This document shows positions 6,160 to 7,296 of a DNA stretch of 7,296 nt, one piece after another (the first letter of the stretch is position 1; each line of letters begins with the position of its first letter). This stretch comes from Methanobacteriota archaeon (GTDB taxonomy: Archaea > Iainarchaeota > Iainarchaeia > JAADDC01): contig DQUH01000048.1 in the NCBI GenBank assembly GCA_015662385.1, forward strand, positions 1-7,296, in the 5' to 3' direction. The notes beneath the pieces are model-generated. The model ran no database searches, was not told the DNA's origin, and saw only the letters and a list, made by a program, of their open reading frames with translations. The position numbers were made by a program, and so were the translations under genes.

Positions 6160-7123
6160 CGAAGCGCCCCCCTTCCATTATCCTTACCCCGTCAACCACG
6201 ACGGTCGTCCCGGTCATCACTCCGTCCACGTGGACGTCGCACCCCCAGTCTGCACCAGTGAGCTCCCCCAGCGGGTCGCCGAAGGCGATGTGGACGCCGG
6301 GGAACTTTTCGTCGTGCAGCAGGTTCCCCAGAATCCTCTTCATGCCTGTGTTCGTACCTATTGCGAACTCCCCCACCCTTGGCCCGCAGGGGCGCTCGGA
6401 GAGGTAGCGCCAGAGCTCGGAAGCGGCGGGCCCGCCGGACATGTCCACTGCTTCGCCGCCCTCTATGACAACGCGTACGGGTTCCCTCAGCCGCCCGAAA
6501 CGCTGGAAGGGTCCCCCCAAAGACCCGTCAATGACCGCCACTCCCTCCACGTTGGTGGGCGTCGTGAAGACCTCGCCGGAGGGGATGTTCATCCAGCCGG
6601 AGCGGAGATATGCCCCTTCGGGGACCCACTTCCACTTCCCCACCTCCACGTGGAGTTCCGTCCCCTTGGCGGTGGACACGTGGATCTCGCGGGCGTCTCT
6701 GACGCGGGAGTACACGAACCCGGTCGTCCGCTCCACTTCCTCCGGGTCGCCCATGTCGGAGAGTACGTCGGCGTCGATGCCCGGCATGTGCGCGTGCCTC
6801 GCCCCGAGCTCGGTGACAAAAAGGTCCACCATTGCCTTCCTGAAGGGGAGCTCGCCCGGCTGGACGTCGGCTACGTACGCGGTGACCGTGGGCTTCACCA
6901 GGCGTGCGTACTCCTTGAATGCGGAGGGCATTTCCGTGAGCGGACGCCCCCCGTAGTCTTCCATGAACGTGAGGTAAGCGGTGGCCACCCTTTTTCCCGC
7001 CCGCCAGAACGCCCTCGCTATTTCTTCCCTGCTCCTTGAACCCACCACTAAAAAAACATCGTTCCTGTCCACACCCATCGCTTTTTCCACAACGGCGCGG
7101 ACCTTTTGTTCCCACATCTCCAT
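6149..7123 (-). CDS. M29-family (aminopeptidase T-like) metallo-aminopeptidase
   Basis: M29 enzymes remove N-terminal residues from peptides using two metal ions in the cytoplasm. The 324-residue product is shorter than the roughly 400 residues of characterised bacterial members but carries the family's C-terminal motifs in order. NIPSGEVFTTP supplies Glu184, GEFAIGTN supplies Glu252, PGVHIAFGDPLG supplies His278, and CDVHVDGVMTG supplies His298 and Asp300. These correspond to the five metal ligands of the family. ARHAHMPGID (about 108-117) is a further signature. No signal peptide or membrane segment is visible. The ATG at 7123 is chosen because it follows an A/T-rich region with a TATA-like box about 29 bases upstream; a second ATG lies two codons inside. 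It is the first gene of a likely two-gene unit with the small winged-helix protein. Substrate specificity cannot be read from the sequence, and some relatives are annotated only as hypothetical. Confidence 0.85.
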   Translation of the reverse strand: MEMWEQKVRAVVEKAMGVDRNDVFLVVGSRSREEIARAFWRAGKRVATAYLTFMEDYGGRPLTEMPSAFKEYARLVKPTVTAYVADVQPGELPFRKAMVDLFVTELGARHAHMPGIDADVLSDMGDPEEVERTTGFVYSRVRDAREIHVSTAKGTELHVEVGKWKWVPEGAYLRSGWMNIPSGEVFTTPTNVEGVAVIDGSLGGPFQRFGRLREPVRVVIEGGEAVDMSGGPAASELWRYLSERPCGPRVGEFAIGTNTGMKRILGNLLHDEKFPGVHIAFGDPLGELTGADWGCDVHVDGVMTGTTVVVDGVRIMEGGRFVEV

Positions 7124-7147
7124 AATTAAAATAAATTCCCGTTCACC

Positions 7148-7155
7148 AATATAAC
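7148..7155 (-). promoter_or_regulatory. TATA box of the M29 aminopeptidase gene
   Basis: Read on the minus strand, GTTATATT is centred about 28 bases before the ATG at 7123. It would drive the aminopeptidase-regulator unit. The A/T-rich stretch is nearly symmetric and is also the closest A/T-rich element to the divergent tRNA gene, though about 50 bases away from it. Confidence 0.5.
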
Positions 7156-7167
7156 ATTTGTCAGACT

Positions 7168-7200
7168 TTCCCGCAAACCAGCGCTTACAACTGGTGGGAA
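7168..7200 (+). repeat. Bulged inverted repeat directly before tRNA-Leu
   Basis: TTCCC (7168-7172) pairs with GGGAA (7196-7200), and ACCAG (7177-7181) pairs with CTGGT (7191-7195). The result is ten base pairs with a four-base bulge (GCAA) on the 5' side and a nine-base loop. The structure ends two bases before the tRNA. It may form in the pre-tRNA leader, be a DNA site, or be chance. Confidence 0.45.
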
Positions 7201-7201
7201 C

Positions 7202-7285
7202 GCGGGGGTGCCCGAGCGGCCAAAGGGGCCGGACTTAGGATCCGGTGGCTTAGTGCCTTCCTGGGTTCGAATCCCAGCCCCCGCA
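7202..7285 (+). tRNA. tRNA-Leu: tRNA-Leu (anticodon UAG)
   Basis: The gene folds into a complete type II tRNA. The acceptor stem GCGGGGG (7202-7208) pairs with CCCCCGC (7278-7284), with discriminator A at 7285. The anticodon stem CCGGA/TCCGG closes the loop CTTAGGA, placing TAG at 7236-7238 to read CUN leucine codons. A long variable arm (7246-7260, with a GGC/GCC stem) is expected for leucine. The T arm is CTGGG-TTCGAAT-CCCAG (7261-7277). The 3' CCA is not encoded (CTA follows the discriminator), so it must be added by CCA transferase. No intron is present in the anticodon loop. No good TATA box lies about 26 bases upstream, so the true 5' leader may be longer. Confidence 0.96.
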
Positions 7286-7296
7286 CTAACGCACAA

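Noticed and set aside
5867..7039. 390-codon open frame on the plus strand
   Set aside because: It is antisense to the regulator and M29 genes, in codon register with the M29 gene. It has no recognisable motif and a skewed His/Pro-rich composition.
1..7296. CRISPR array, insertion sequence, prophage or defence island
   Set aside because: I saw no regularly spaced repeats, transposase-like frames or terminal inverted repeats. Nearly all the sequence is accounted for by housekeeping genes. I saw no sign of integration at the tRNA-Leu gene within the window, but its 3' flank is only 11 bases.

Overview
This is an ordinary, densely packed stretch of an archaeal chromosome. The domain assignment rests on a RadA recombinase with an N-terminal helix-hairpin-helix, a multi-OB-fold RPA with a C4 zinc site, a class I lysyl-tRNA synthetase, an RtcB ligase, TATA boxes about 26 bases upstream of start codons, and a tRNA gene without an encoded CCA. 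The three-OB-fold RPA and class I LysRS point to a euryarchaeal-type lineage. By eye the DNA is GC-rich and favours AGG for Arg and ATA for Ile, which is common in thermophilic archaea. I cannot name the genus, and thermophily is inference.

Layout. Positions 1-1116 (minus) hold rtcB, cut by the left window edge. A 58-bp divergent promoter region separates it from lysS (class I LysRS, plus, 1175-2728). lysS converges on and overlaps truA (tRNA pseudouridine synthase, minus, 2711-3496). truA is divergent, across only 28 bp, from rpa (plus, 3525-4874, GTG start). radA follows on the same strand (4920-5870, start corrected to an internal ATG with its own TATA box). radA converges on and overlaps a small winged-helix regulator (minus, 5842-6159, TTG start), whose start overlaps the end of an M29-type aminopeptidase gene (minus, 6149-7123). 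A tRNA-Leu(UAG) gene lies at 7202-7285. There is no gene-free stretch over 300 bp.

Two functional groups stand out. One is tRNA biology: RtcB joins tRNA exons, LysRS charges tRNA-Lys, TruA modifies tRNA, and a tRNA-Leu lies at the right end. The other is homologous recombination and repair: RPA coats single-stranded DNA and RadA forms the recombinase filament. The aminopeptidase and its translationally overlapping regulator form a third, two-gene unit.

I found no mobile element, CRISPR array, toxin-antitoxin pair, defence locus or evidently new system. The points worth a second look are small: a shared 12-base promoter element before rtcB and truA, interlocked truA/rpa promoters, a Trp in place of the usual Phe in the RadA polymerisation motif, a 16-bp palindrome abutting the lysS stop codon, and a hairpin abutting the tRNA-Leu 5' end.
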